Positions 16,712 to 25,554 are shown, counted from the stretch's first letter. The stretch: 43,637 nt of DNA from Pseudomonadota bacterium (GCA_018240785.1 JAFEFC010000005.1:1-43637), one strand, 5' to 3'. Translations and numbers: made by a program. Notes: a model not told the origin generated them from the letters alone.

Positions 16712-17626
16712 ATGAACCGCTATCCCCCGCTCAAGGCGCTTGTTGCGTTCGATGCCGCGATGCGCACAGGCAGTTTTTCTGTTGCTGCGGCAGAACTGTT
16801 CGTGACCCCGGGCGCCGTCGGCCAGCAGATCCAGAAACTGGAGGAATGGCTGGGCGTCGCGCTGTTCGTGCGCCAGGTCCGCCAGGTGCAGCCCACGGAA
16901 GAGGCGCTGGGCTATTGGAAGCGCATCCAGCCGGCACTGGCGCAGATCGCCGACGCCAGCAACAAGTTGAGGGACAGCCGCAGCAACGCGGTGTGGCTTT
17001 CGATGCCGCCCGGCTTCGCCACCAAGTGGTTCGCCAGCCGCATGGCGAACCTGCTGCGCCGGCATCCGGCCATCGAACTGCATCTGAACGCCACGCCGCA
17101 GGTGGTCGACCTCGAACGCGAGTCCATCGACCTCGCCATCCGCTATTTCGACGGCCGCGCGCCCGAACTCGATGCGACGCTGCTGCTGCAGGACGAGAGC
17201 CGTGTCTATGGCAGTCCGCGCTACCTCGCGCCGCTGGATCTGCGCGCGCCGGACCACGTCGTGCGCGCCACGCTGCTGGTGACGACGCTGCAACCGCACT
17301 GGCCCACCTGGCTGCGCACCTACAGCGGATTGACCGACGCGCAGATCGCCGCCATCCCGCGCATCCACTTCGACCAGAGCCTGATGGCCATCGAGGCCGC
17401 GCGCCAGGGCCAGGGTCTGGTGATGACCAGCCCGCACCTGGTCGAGGCCGAGTTGGCCGAAGGCTCGCTCGTGCAACCCTTCGCGCAGGTGCTGCCGCTG
17501 GCTCAGGGCTACTACCTCGTTCACCACGCCAAGCTGCCGCTGCGGCCGGCGGCGGAGACGGTCAAGCAGTGGCTGATCGACGAGGCAGGCGGTGCGGGCC
17601 GGACACCATTTAACCGATTGTCATGA
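16712..17626 (+). CDS. LysR-family transcriptional regulator (GcvA-like)
   Basis: The 304-residue protein has an N-terminal winged helix-turn-helix (residues 6-65: FDAAMRTGSFSVAAAELFVTP, GAVGQQIQKLEEWLGVALF) and a LysR substrate-binding domain (about 95-295). The FVTPGAVGQQI variant and the segment FDQSLMAIEAARQGQG place it near the GcvA/AmpR-type subgroup. It is divergent from the MFS gene and is the probable regulator of it. A decayed partial copy of its effector domain lies 1.55 kb downstream (19178-19357). Confidence 0.92.
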   Translation: MNRYPPLKALVAFDAAMRTGSFSVAAAELFVTPGAVGQQIQKLEEWLGVALFVRQVRQVQPTEEALGYWKRIQPALAQIADASNKLRDSRSNAVWLSMPPGFATKWFASRMANLLRRHPAIELHLNATPQVVDLERESIDLAIRYFDGRAPELDATLLLQDESRVYGSPRYLAPLDLRAPDHVVRATLLVTTLQPHWPTWLRTYSGLTDAQIAAIPRIHFDQSLMAIEAARQGQGLVMTSPHLVEAELAEGSLVQPFAQVLPLAQGYYLVHHAKLPLRPAAETVKQWLIDEAGGAGRTPFNRLS

Positions 17627-17810
17627 GATTTCCAGGCGCCGCAAGCCCCATGCAACAGGGAAAGCGGCCGACGCGCTCGATGATGTTCAGATGGCGTGGA
17701 TCGTGTCGGGGTTTTCCATGAGCGGCTCCTCCCGAGGGTGGGTCGGTCGTTTCGCTGGATCGCTGGCTATGGGCTGGCGGTGAGGACGATGGCGGTGCGC
17801 CAACCGGACT

Positions 17811-18146
17811 TCAATTCAAGGCTGCAAGAGCGGCTTCGGGAGCCTTGTCCAGCACCTTGAGCAGCGCCTTGGCCGCACCCGTGGGACGGCGCTTGCCCTG
17901 TTCCCAATTGCGGATGGTTTCAAGCGGAACGTCGATCCGTTCGGAAAGCTCCGCCTGACTCAGACCCAGACGCCGGCGGACACGCCGCGCGAATTTCGCT
18001 GTGTCCTGCATGGCTTCAGCCTCGTCGGCAGCGGCTTGCCTGGCCAGTTCCTCCTCGTCGGCCTCATCGACACGCGTAGCGTCGATGCGCCCGAGCGCCA
18101 TGGAGGCGGGGTCGCTCGGGTCAATTGTCACGCGTACTGTTTTCAT
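17811..18146 (-). CDS. XRE-family antitoxin partner of BrnT
   Basis: The 111-residue protein starts at 18146 (MKTVRVTIDPSDPASM), with GGAAG upstream inside the toxin gene. Residues 55-105 form a classic helix-turn-helix (RRRLGLSQAELSERIDVPLETIRNWEQGKRRP). The acidic N-terminal half may bind the toxin. It overlaps the upstream toxin gene by 26 nt, a typical toxin-antitoxin layout with toxin first. BrnT partners are usually ribbon-helix-helix BrnA proteins, so this is the less common helix-turn-helix variant. It presumably represses its own operon. Confidence 0.82.
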   Translation of the reverse strand: MKTVRVTIDPSDPASMALGRIDATRVDEADEEELARQAAADEAEAMQDTAKFARRVRRRLGLSQAELSERIDVPLETIRNWEQGKRRPTGAAKALLKVLDKAPEAALAALN

Positions 18147-18402
18147 AGTGCCTGACTTCCCTGTCGTTGGCCTTGCGCGCGGCGATGATTCGAAGCGCGC
18201 CATGTCGAGGTGTGTAGATCACCACGAACAAGCGCTGCTCGATCTTGCCCATCAGGCGATAGCGCACTTCGCCGTAACTGTGGCGGGTATCGGCCTGTAC
18301 GAGCCGTCCGGGGTCGAAGAAGGCTCGGGCCGCGTAGGCGAAATCGAACCCACGCTCTCGCCAGCACGCCTCGCTCTTGGCTTCGTCCCATTCAAGATTC
18401 AT
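18121..18402 (-). CDS. brnT: BrnT family toxin (DUF497)
   Basis: This is a 93-residue RelE-fold ribonuclease toxin. Family signatures are the N-terminal F/LEWDEAKSEACWRERG-FDF, DTRHSYGEVRYRLMG (residues 38-52), LFVVIYTPR and the final RIIAARKANDREVRHYE. BrnT cleaves RNA and stops translation until neutralised. It is the first gene of the pair and overlaps its antitoxin. Confidence 0.88.
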   Translation of the reverse strand: MNLEWDEAKSEACWRERGFDFAYAARAFFDPGRLVQADTRHSYGEVRYRLMGKIEQRLFVVIYTPRHGALRIIAARKANDREVRHYENSTRDN

Positions 18403-18548
18403 CGGTTCAAATATAGTTCACTGGCCTACTGTCAGGCAAGCGCAGCCGGATTCGCGGACGCGTGGTGGCTTCGAGCGCAACCCACGTCACAGGCGCCCAT
18501 GGTGGATTGTCGCCATAATATGCCGCTCGCAATTCGGACGATTCGCTC

Positions 18549-19163
18549 ATGCGCCATCAAGGAAGGATCACCACCTGGAAGGACGACCAGGGCTTCGGCT
18601 TCATCGCGCCAAACGGGGGCGGCGAGCCGGTTTTCCTCCATATCAAGGCATTCGTCGACGGCTCGGACAGGCCCGTCGGCGGCGAACTGGTGACTTACGA
18701 GCTGACGGCCGATCCCAAGGGACGTCCGCGCGCCGTCCGGGTGGCGCATGTCGACCAGCGCGTGTCGGCACCCAGGCGCCCGGGTACCAGCAAACTACCT
18801 GTCCTGCTGACACTGGGCTTTGTCGCCGCCCTCGTCGCGGGAGGCGTCGCCGGCAAGCTTCCCATCGTCGTTCCGGGACTTTACGCAGTGGCGAGCGTGG
18901 TCGCCTTCTGCGTTTACTGGTGGGACAAATCTGCTGCGCGAAATGGACATTGGCGCACCCGCGAGAGCACGCTCCACCTCTTTGCCCTCGTCGGCGGCTG
19001 GCCAGGTGCGCTGGCGGCGCAGCGGCTGCTGCGGCACAAGTCGAGCAAGCAGGAATTCCAGTGGGTCTTCTGGCTTACGGTGATCGCCAATTGTGCGGCA
19101 TTGGGCTGGCTGACCACCGACCGCGGCGCAGCCCTGCTGCGCGCGGTGATGAGTGTTGCGTAG
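18549..19163 (+). CDS. Cold-shock domain fused to DUF1294 membrane domain
   Basis: The 204-residue protein has an N-terminal cold-shock domain (1-70) with the RNA-binding motifs DDQGFGFI (12-19) and VFLHIKAF (28-35). A basic linker follows, then a C-terminal DUF1294 domain with three to four helices (about 80-200) carrying WWDKSAARNG-x-WR and GGWPGALAAQ. This fusion is widespread in Proteobacteria, and its function is unknown. The layout suggests a membrane-anchored nucleic-acid-binding protein. Confidence 0.9.
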   Translation: MRHQGRITTWKDDQGFGFIAPNGGGEPVFLHIKAFVDGSDRPVGGELVTYELTADPKGRPRAVRVAHVDQRVSAPRRPGTSKLPVLLTLGFVAALVAGGVAGKLPIVVPGLYAVASVVAFCVYWWDKSAARNGHWRTRESTLHLFALVGGWPGALAAQRLLRHKSSKQEFQWVFWLTVIANCAALGWLTTDRGAALLRAVMSVA

Positions 19164-19177
19164 CTGTCACGTCGCAA

Positions 19178-19357
19178 GCGCGCCCGAACTCGACGCGACG
19201 CTGCTGCCGCACTGGCCCACCTGACTTCGTACCTGCAACACCTTGACCGACGCGCAGATCGCCGCCATTCGGCGCATCCACTTCGACCAGAGCCTGATGG
19301 CCATCGAGGCCGCGCGCCAGGGCCTGGTGATGACCAGCCCGCATCTGATCGCGGCCG
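19178..19357 (+). pseudogene. Decayed partial duplicate of the LysR gene at 16712-17626
   Basis: This segment matches 17157-17453 of the upstream lysR gene at about 90% identity over the aligned parts. It has an internal deletion of roughly 107 nt after the GACGCTGCTG block, and a 6-nt deletion in the GCCAGGGC region. A nonsense change turns the Trp codon of PHWPTW into TGA. It cannot encode a functional domain. Confidence 0.85.
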
Positions 19358-19361
19358 CCGG

Positions 19362-19703
19362 TCAGCCCCCGAGAAGGCGCCGGGCCAGCAGCGACTGCAT
19401 GTCACGCCGGCCATCGACGATCAAGTAGATGACGACCTGACTGCCCAACACGCGGTAGATCACCCGATAGGGTTTGAACGCGGTCTGGCGGTACTCCTTG
19501 ATACCCAGCGCCACCAGTTCCTTCGGGTAGCTGCCTCGCTCGGGGAACTGCGCCAGACTCTCCACAACCTCCATCAACTGGTCCAGAACGTAGTTGGCGT
19601 TGGCCACGCAGTCGAACTCGGCGATGTCGTCGTGGATGGACTCGAGGTCCTGTTCGGCGCCTTGGGTGAGCAGGACCTCGTAGCGTTTCGGTTGTCCGAC
19701 CAT
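19362..19703 (-). CDS. ParE/RelE-family toxin
   Basis: The 113-residue toxin has the ParE/RelE fold: a helical hairpin (AEQDLESIHDDIAEFD), then FPERGSYPKEL (about 53-63) and the C-terminal strands YRVIYRVLGSQVVIYLIVDGRR. The family includes gyrase inhibitors (ParE) and ribosome-dependent mRNases (RelE); the sequence does not settle which. Its ATG shares one base with the antitoxin stop, so translation is coupled. Confidence 0.87.
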   Translation of the reverse strand: MVGQPKRYEVLLTQGAEQDLESIHDDIAEFDCVANANYVLDQLMEVVESLAQFPERGSYPKELVALGIKEYRQTAFKPYRVIYRVLGSQVVIYLIVDGRRDMQSLLARRLLGG

Positions 19704-19978
19704 CAGTCCGCTGCTCGTTTCGCGCGCAAGCGGGCTACCACGTCAGCAGCCGGCCTGACCCGCCCCGCTTCAATGTCCTGATTGCCGAGCGCCAGGATCT
19801 TGAGCAGTGCCAGCGTTTCCTGGGTTTCTTCGAAGGACGCGACGTCCTGCAGCACGGCCTTGGCTTCGCCATTTTGCGTGATGACCATGGGCTCACGCTG
19901 GTCAGCCAGTTGTTTCAGCACTTCGGCAGCATTGGCCTTCAGGTAACTGATTGGTTTGACTTGAGATGAGTAACGCAT
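19703..19978 (-). CDS. Phd/YefM-family antitoxin
   Basis: The 91-residue protein starts at 19978 (MRYSSQVKPISYLKANAAEV). The Phd/YefM core SYLKANAAEVLKQLADQREPMVITQNGEAKAVL binds operator DNA, and the C-terminal 40 residues should wrap the toxin. The frame is open upstream to 20116, but the Phd N-terminus and the promoter at 20009-20037 support the start used here. It is expected to autoregulate the pair. Confidence 0.87.
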   Translation of the reverse strand: MRYSSQVKPISYLKANAAEVLKQLADQREPMVITQNGEAKAVLQDVASFEETQETLALLKILALGNQDIEAGRVRPAADVVARLRAKRAAD

Positions 19979-20008
19979 TGCCTGGCTCGCTTGATCCAAT
20001 CGAGACTT

Positions 20009-20037
20009 AATATAGTCCTTTTTCACTTCTACGATAA
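20009..20037 (-). promoter_or_regulatory. Candidate sigma-70 promoter of the Phd/ParE pair
   Basis: Reading leftward, TTATCG (20037-20032) and TATATT (20014-20009, 5/6 to consensus) are 17 nt apart. The start codon lies about 30 nt downstream. Confidence 0.5.
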
Positions 20038-20203
20038 CGGATTGCTGCCGACCCGTAGCGCCGCCGGCTGAATGCCTGGCATCCGCAACTCGATCGGCTG
20101 CGGCACCGAACGACATTCCTCACCGGTCAATCGCGCGCGAGGCGCCGGGCGCACGCGTGCGCGAAACTTACCAACTGCTCCGCAGCGCTGCCGGCCAGCG
20201 CGG

Positions 20204-21463
20204 CTACAACAGGGTGAAGGCCGCCATCGCCACCAGTGTGGGCGGAAAGGCGGCCACGAAAAGGCTCAGCGGGTTGACCGCCTGGTCGTCGAGGTGGCCC
20301 TTCAGGATCGCCACTCCTGCGGGATTGGGCGCATTGGCGATGATCGTCAGCCCGCCACCGGTCACCGCGCCGGCGACCAGCGCGTACTTGAACTCGTCGG
20401 ACAAGGCTTCGACCAGCGAACCGAGGTAGGTCAGCGCCGCGTTGTCGGTGAACGCGGTCATCACCGTGGCGCCGAGGAACACCGCATCGCTGCTCATGCC
20501 CATCAGCACCGGTTGCAGCCACCACTGCTGAAGCCCGCCCAGCACGACCAGGCCCGCGAGGAAGAAGGCGACCAGCAAGCCTTCGCGCAGGATCAGCCGA
20601 TCCTGATGCTGCTGATACGCGGTCGCCACGCCGAGGAAGAACAGGAACAGGCCGAGGAAGATGGCCGGATGATGGGCGAAGACGACGACGCCCGCCAGGA
20701 ACAGCAGATGCACGACGACCAGCGGGACGGGCACCGGAACCGCGCCGTCGTCATCCGCCGTCAGCGGCAGCCTGGCCAGCTCCCTGCGGAACAGCCAGGC
20801 CACCGCGACGGCATTGGTGAAGACCGCGATGGCCGCCTTCCAGCCGAACGTCGCCATCATGAACGCGACGTCCCAGCCCCACTTGCCGGCCACCATCAGC
20901 ACCGGCGGTGCGGCAAACGACGTCAGGGTGCCGCCGATCGAGACATTGACCAGCAGCACGCCCAGGGTGGCGTACTTCAGGCGCGACGAGATGCCTCTGG
21001 CGAAGAAGTGGTCCGCCAGGATCAGCGCAGCCAGCGTCATTGCGGCAGGCTCGGTGATGAACGAACCGAGCAGCGGAATGATCGCCATCACCGTGATGTA
21101 GTAACCCAGGCTGCCCGGCAGCCGCAGGTAAGCGCCCAGCAGGCGCACTCCCCTGGTCGCGGTGCGCAGGATCGGACGGGTGCCCGCGATCACCATGATC
21201 GCGAAGACGAACAGCGGTTCGGTGAAGTTGCGCGAGTCGACGTAGGCGATGGCGGCCGCCGAACCGTCGACGGCGAACATCGCGAGGACCAGGATCAGCG
21301 CCCAGAAGCCGAAGACGACCTCGACCTCGCCAAGCAAGTGCCAGATGCCCGCATGATCGGGCTGGGTGTGGGCCAGATGCTCGAAGAACCGGGTCGAGAA
21401 GGTGTGGATCAGTGCCACCGCGAAAAGAAACGCGGCGACCCACTGGATGGTGTCGGATGTCAT
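20204..21463 (-). CDS. Putative Na+/H+ antiporter (PF07399-type)
   Basis: The start at 21463 (MTSDTIQWVAAFLFAVALIHTFS) is chosen because the longer frame to 21547 crosses the -10 and leader hairpin. The 419-residue protein has about 11-12 helices. It shows the features of the putative Na+/H+ antiporter family related to the NhaD/arsenite permease fold: FSTRFFEHLAHTQPDHAGIWHLLGE near the N-terminus, FITEPAAMTLAALIL, and the pair TAFTDNAALTYLGSL and NAPNPAGVAILKG. It probably exchanges Na+ for H+ in the inner membrane. It is on the same strand as the dad operon but has its own promoter signal. Confidence 0.82.
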   Translation of the reverse strand: MTSDTIQWVAAFLFAVALIHTFSTRFFEHLAHTQPDHAGIWHLLGEVEVVFGFWALILVLAMFAVDGSAAAIAYVDSRNFTEPLFVFAIMVIAGTRPILRTATRGVRLLGAYLRLPGSLGYYITVMAIIPLLGSFITEPAAMTLAALILADHFFARGISSRLKYATLGVLLVNVSIGGTLTSFAAPPVLMVAGKWGWDVAFMMATFGWKAAIAVFTNAVAVAWLFRRELARLPLTADDDGAVPVPVPLVVVHLLFLAGVVVFAHHPAIFLGLFLFFLGVATAYQQHQDRLILREGLLVAFFLAGLVVLGGLQQWWLQPVLMGMSSDAVFLGATVMTAFTDNAALTYLGSLVEALSDEFKYALVAGAVTGGGLTIIANAPNPAGVAILKGHLDDQAVNPLSLFVAAFPPTLVAMAAFTLL

Positions 21464-21466
21464 AAA

Positions 21467-21513
21467 GTTCACGCTCGAAGCTGTTCGCGAGGCGGCCCGA
21501 CCTTCGCGTGAAC
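21467..21513 (-). promoter_or_regulatory. Leader hairpin ending 4 nt before the antiporter start
   Basis: In the mRNA, GTTCACGC followed by GAAG (21513-21502) pairs with CTTC, a 2-nt bulge, then GCGTGAAC (21474-21467). This gives a 12-bp interrupted stem, and the ATG begins 3 nt after it. The stem covers the place where a Shine-Dalgarno should lie, and no strong free ribosome site exists. That suggests structure-controlled translation. Confidence 0.45.
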
Positions 21514-21551
21514 CTGTCACGTCGCCAACCGCGACTCTGACACCCAACCGA

Positions 21552-21557
21552 ATTATA
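21552..21557 (-). promoter_or_regulatory. Consensus -10 (TATAAT) for the antiporter gene
   Basis: TATAAT reads leftward at 21557-21552 in an AT-rich patch between alr and the antiporter gene. No good -35 is found 16-18 nt upstream, so it may be activator-dependent. The implied leader is about 80 nt. Confidence 0.4.
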
Positions 21558-21595
21558 GACGAATTTTATCGCATCATAGTGTGCGACCGCACGCC

Positions 21596-22711
21596 TTACG
21601 ACGCGCCCACGTAGGCGCGGCTGTAGCGGTTGCCCAGGCTGGTGAGCACTTCGTAGCCGATGGTGCCGGCGCGGCTGGCGATGTCGTCCACGCCGTGGCC
21701 GGGATGCGCCAGGTCAACCAGCGTCCCCTCGCCGACCCTGCTTTCGGGAACATCCGTGATGTCGACGGTGATGGTGTCCATCGACACGTTGCCGACGGTG
21801 GGAAGGCGCACGCTGTCGACGTGCACCTCCCCGCGATTGCTCAGGCTGCGCAGGTAGCCATCGGCGTAGCCCACCGCCACGGTGGCGATGCGCGAGGGCC
21901 GTTGCGCGGTCCAGGTATGGGAATAGCCCACCGCGGTGCCGGCCTCGATGGTGCGCGTCTGCAGGACCTTGCCCTGCAGCCGGATGACCGGACGCAGCGG
22001 GTTGGGCTGACCCGCGACCGGCGCCACGCCATAGAGGGCGGCACCGGGCCGCACCAGGTCGAAGTGGTAGTCCGCGCCGAGGAAGATGCCCGACGAGTTG
22101 GCGAGGCTGGCGCGGGTAGCCGGCAGGCGCGCCAGGGCGGCGCGAAAGTCTTCCAGTTGCATCCGGTTGAGGGGGCTGGCCTGATCCTCCGCGCTGGCGA
22201 GGTGGCTCATGACGAACTTCAGGTCGATGCCGGCGAGCAGGCCGTGGTCCGCAGCGACGCGATCCAGCTCGTCGGCCGCCAGGCCCAGGCGCGCCATGCC
22301 GGTGTCGACCTGCAGGATCGCCGGCAGCACCCTGCCCGACTGGCGGGCCAGCGTGCGCCAGGCGGTGAGCTGGGGCAGGCTGTTGAGCACCGGCACCAGG
22401 CCGTGCGCGGCACATTCCGCCTCGGCGCCGGGATGCACGCCGTGCAGCACGTAGATGGCCGCATCGGCGGCGAGCACCGGCCGCAGGTCGATGGCCTCGG
22501 CAAGATGGGCGACGAAGAAGTGGCGGCAGCCGGCCTGGTACAGCGCCGGCGCGACCTTGCGCGCGCCCAGGCCGTAGGCATCGGCCTTGACCACGGCCGC
22601 GCAGTCCGCCGCAGCGCCGAGCCGGCCCTTCAGGGTCAGCCAGTTGTCACGGATTGCGTCGAGGTCGATGGTCAGCAGCGCGCCGGCCTGGGGAGGTAGA
22701 AGACGGGACAT
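21596..22711 (-). CDS. dadX: Alanine racemase (catabolic, DadX-type by context)
   Basis: The 371-residue PLP enzyme interconverts L- and D-alanine. The PLP lysine is Lys42 in AVVKADAYGLG, and the catalytic tyrosine is Tyr263 in VGYSHTW. QVDTGMARLG (134-143) and TVGNVSMDTI are further family signatures. It is the third gene of the operon dadA - symporter - racemase, so it most likely feeds D-alanine to DadA. A biosynthetic alr elsewhere in the genome would be expected but cannot be seen. Confidence 0.93.
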   Translation of the reverse strand: MSRLLPPQAGALLTIDLDAIRDNWLTLKGRLGAAADCAAVVKADAYGLGARKVAPALYQAGCRHFFVAHLAEAIDLRPVLAADAAIYVLHGVHPGAEAECAAHGLVPVLNSLPQLTAWRTLARQSGRVLPAILQVDTGMARLGLAADELDRVAADHGLLAGIDLKFVMSHLASAEDQASPLNRMQLEDFRAALARLPATRASLANSSGIFLGADYHFDLVRPGAALYGVAPVAGQPNPLRPVIRLQGKVLQTRTIEAGTAVGYSHTWTAQRPSRIATVAVGYADGYLRSLSNRGEVHVDSVRLPTVGNVSMDTITVDITDVPESRVGEGTLVDLAHPGHGVDDIASRAGTIGYEVLTSLGNRYSRAYVGAS

Positions 22712-22810
22712 GATTCCTGCGTTGGTGCGTTCGACAATCGGGTTGGAAGGCGGGGGCGGCGGAATCTGCGATCCGCGCCGCCCTCGTTCAAACTGCGAGC
22801 CTGAGATCCG

Positions 22811-24184
22811 TCAGGCGCGGGCGAGCTTCAGCCGCAACGCCTGCCCGGCCCAGTATTCCTGGGTCAGCTTGACGATCACCGGCGAGAGCAGCAGCAGCGA
22901 GACGAGGTTGGGCACCGCCATGAAGGCGTTCAGCGTGTCGGACACCAGCCACACGAATTCGAGCTGGGTGACGGCACCGACGAGGACGAACAAGGTCCAC
23001 AGCAGGCGGTAGGGCTTTTCCATCACCGCGCTGCCGACGAGGTATTCCCAGCACTTCTCACCGTAGTAGGCCCAGCCCAGGATGGTGGTGAAGGCGAAGA
23101 CGACCAGCGCGATCGCCAGGAACTCGCCGCCGAAGCCGGGGAAGGCCGCCGAGAAGCCCGCCGCGCTCAGCGCCGCGCCCTTGAGGCCGCTGCTCCACAC
23201 GCCGGTGACGATCAGCACCAGGCCGGTCATCGTGCACACCAGGATGGTGTCGATGAAGGTGCCCATCATCCCCACCAGCCCGGACTCCACCGCGTTGCTG
23301 GTCTGGCCGGCAGCCTGGGCGATGCCCGCCGTGCCGAGGCCGGCTTCGTTCGAGAAGATGCCGCGCGCCACGCCGTAGCGCACCGCCATCATCACCGCCG
23401 CGCCGGCGAAGCCGCCCGTCGCCGCCACCGGGCTGAACGCGCTGGTGAAGATCAGCGAGAACGCCGCGGGGATCTGGTCGACATAAATGCCGAGTACGGT
23501 CAGCGAGGCGACGATGTAGCCGACGCACATGAAGGGCACCAGCTTCTCGGCCACCGCGCCGATGCGCTTGACGCCGCCCAGCAGCACGAAGCCGGTGATC
23601 ACCGCCATCACCACACCCGACAGCCAGGGATCGATGCCGAAGCTGGCCTGCAATGCCCCGGCGATGCTGTTGGCCTGCACCATGTTGCCGATGCCGAAGC
23701 CGGCCAGACCGCCGAACAGCGCGAAGGCCCCGCCCAGCCAGCGCCAGTGGCGGCCGAGCCCATTCTTGATGGCGTACATCGGTCCGCCCACCTGCTCGCC
23801 GTGGTCGTCGGTCTCGCGGTAATGCACCGCCAGCAGCACCTCGGCGTACTTGGTGGCCATGCCCACCAGCGCGGTCATCCACATCCAGAACAGCGCGCCC
23901 GGTCCGCCGACGGCGATCGCCGTGGCCACGCCGGCGATGTTGCCCACGCCCACGGTAGCCGCCAGCGCGGTCATGAGCGCGGCGTAGGGCGTGATCTCGC
24001 CCACCGAGCCCGGCGCCGCCTTGCGTCCGCGCCAGACCATGGCAAACCCGGCGCCGATCTTGGCAATGGGCATGAAGCCCAGGCGCAGTTGCAGGAACAG
24101 GCCGGTACCGAGGATCGCGACCAGCATCGGTACGCCCCAGACCACGTCATTGATGGACGTGATGAATGCGGTGAGGTTTTCCAT
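22811..24184 (-). CDS. Sodium:alanine symporter, AGCS family
   Basis: The 457-residue inner-membrane carrier takes up alanine or glycine with Na+. AGCS signatures are visible: ATVGVGNIAGVATAIAVGG (about 75-94), GGPMYAIKNGLG, and the middle segment ARGIFSNEAGLGTAGIAQAA. It lies 54 nt after dadA and 99 nt before the racemase, all on the same strand, so uptake and catabolism of alanine are co-expressed. Confidence 0.93.
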   Translation of the reverse strand: MENLTAFITSINDVVWGVPMLVAILGTGLFLQLRLGFMPIAKIGAGFAMVWRGRKAAPGSVGEITPYAALMTALAATVGVGNIAGVATAIAVGGPGALFWMWMTALVGMATKYAEVLLAVHYRETDDHGEQVGGPMYAIKNGLGRHWRWLGGAFALFGGLAGFGIGNMVQANSIAGALQASFGIDPWLSGVVMAVITGFVLLGGVKRIGAVAEKLVPFMCVGYIVASLTVLGIYVDQIPAAFSLIFTSAFSPVAATGGFAGAAVMMAVRYGVARGIFSNEAGLGTAGIAQAAGQTSNAVESGLVGMMGTFIDTILVCTMTGLVLIVTGVWSSGLKGAALSAAGFSAAFPGFGGEFLAIALVVFAFTTILGWAYYGEKCWEYLVGSAVMEKPYRLLWTLFVLVGAVTQLEFVWLVSDTLNAFMAVPNLVSLLLLSPVIVKLTQEYWAGQALRLKLARA

Positions 24185-24238
24185 CTGTGTTGTCTCCAGT
24201 CTAGTTTTGTATTGCAGCGGAAAAGGGGGCGAGGCGAC

Positions 24239-25492
24239 TCAGGCGTAGCGCGCCATGCTGAGGTCATTGACGGCGATGTCGGGCGCCTTGCCGCTGAGCA
24301 TGTCGGCGACGATGCGGCCGGTGCCGGCGGCCATCGTCCAGCCCAGCGTGCCGTGGCCGGTGCTCAGGTGCAGGTTGGGATAGCGGGTGCGGCCGATGAT
24401 CGGCGTGCCATCCGGCGTCATCGGCCGCAGTCCGGTCCAGAACTCGGCCCGGGCGACATCGCCGCCCTTGGGGAAGAGGTCGCTCACCACGAACTCCAGC
24501 GTCTTGCGCCGGGCCGCGTTCAGTTCCAGATCGAAGCCGGACAACTGCGCCGTGCCGCCGACGCGGATGCGGTCGCCGAGGCGGGTCACCGCCACCTTGT
24601 GCGTCTCGTCCATGATGGTGGATTCGGGCGCCATGGCTGCATCGGTGATCGGCACCGTGATGGAGTAGCCCTTCACCGGATAGACCGGGATGTCGAGCCC
24701 GAGCGGCTTCAGCAGCCGCGTGGAATAGCTCCCCAGCGCCAGCAGGTAGTGGTCGGCGGTGAGGGTGCCGGCACTGGTGCGGATGCCGGTGATGCGGCTG
24801 CCGTCGGTCTCGATGCCGTCGATGGTGGTGTTGAAGCGGAACTTGACGCCCAGTCCTTCGGCCAGCTTCGCGAGGTTCTGGGTGAACTTGAAGCAGTCGC
24901 CGGTCTCGTCGCCGGGCAGGCGCAGCGCGCCGACGAACTTGTCCTTCACCAGCCGCAGCGCCGGCTCGTATTCCAGGTAGCCCTCACGATCGAGCACCTG
25001 GAACGGCACGCCGAACTGCTCGAGGATCTCCACGTCCTTGCCGATGCCGTCGAGCTGCTTCTGGGTGCGGAACAACTGCAGCGTGCCCTGCGTGCGCGCG
25101 TCGTACTGGATGCCGGTCTCCGCCCGCAGGTCCTTCATGCAGTCGCGGCTGTACTCGGCCACGCGCACCATGCGGCTCTTGTTGACCTGGTAGCGCGCCT
25201 CGGTGCAGTTGCGCAGCATCGCCGCGCCCCAGCGCCACATCGCCGGATCGAGCATCGGCTTGATCACCAGCGGGCTGTGATGCATCAGCATCCACTTGAT
25301 GGCCTTGATCGGCACGCCGGGTCCGGCCCACGGCGCCGAATACCCTGGCGACACTTCGCCCGCGTTGCCGAAGCTGGTCTCGAGCGCCGGCGCGGGCTGG
25401 CGATCGACGACGGTGACCTGGTGCCCGGCGCGGGCGAGGTAGTACGCGGTGGTCGTGCCGATGACTCCACTACCGAGAACGAGGACGTGCAT
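24239..25492 (-). CDS. dadA: D-amino acid dehydrogenase small subunit
   Basis: DadA oxidises D-alanine and other D-amino acids to 2-oxo acids and ammonia, passing electrons to the respiratory chain from the inner face of the membrane. The 417-residue length fits. The FAD-binding [17 protein letters not shown] (7-23) and the DadA-specific [17 protein letters not shown] and [17 protein letters not shown] are present. It is the first gene after the sigma-54 promoter at 25555-25570. Confidence 0.95.
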   Translation of the reverse strand: MHVLVLGSGVIGTTTAYYLARAGHQVTVVDRQPAPALETSFGNAGEVSPGYSAPWAGPGVPIKAIKWMLMHHSPLVIKPMLDPAMWRWGAAMLRNCTEARYQVNKSRMVRVAEYSRDCMKDLRAETGIQYDARTQGTLQLFRTQKQLDGIGKDVEILEQFGVPFQVLDREGYLEYEPALRLVKDKFVGALRLPGDETGDCFKFTQNLAKLAEGLGVKFRFNTTIDGIETDGSRITGIRTSAGTLTADHYLLALGSYSTRLLKPLGLDIPVYPVKGYSITVPITDAAMAPESTIMDETHKVAVTRLGDRIRVGGTAQLSGFDLELNAARRKTLEFVVSDLFPKGGDVARAEFWTGLRPMTPDGTPIIGRTRYPNLHLSTGHGTLGWTMAAGTGRIVADMLSGKAPDIAVNDLSMARYA

Positions 25493-25554
25493 GCGAATTC
25501 TCCTTGGGCTTGAAGCCGGCTGTGCTGCCGACAGGCTTGTTCGAGCATCCCTTA

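Noticed and set aside
17592-17783. 63-codon plus-strand frame after lysR
   Set aside because: No ribosome site, no family resemblance, and it overlaps lysR and a minus-strand remnant.
20149-20162. 14-bp palindrome GCGCACGCGTGCGC downstream of the antiporter gene
   Set aside because: Short alternating purine-pyrimidine GC palindrome, expected by chance in DNA of this composition; no other feature supports it.
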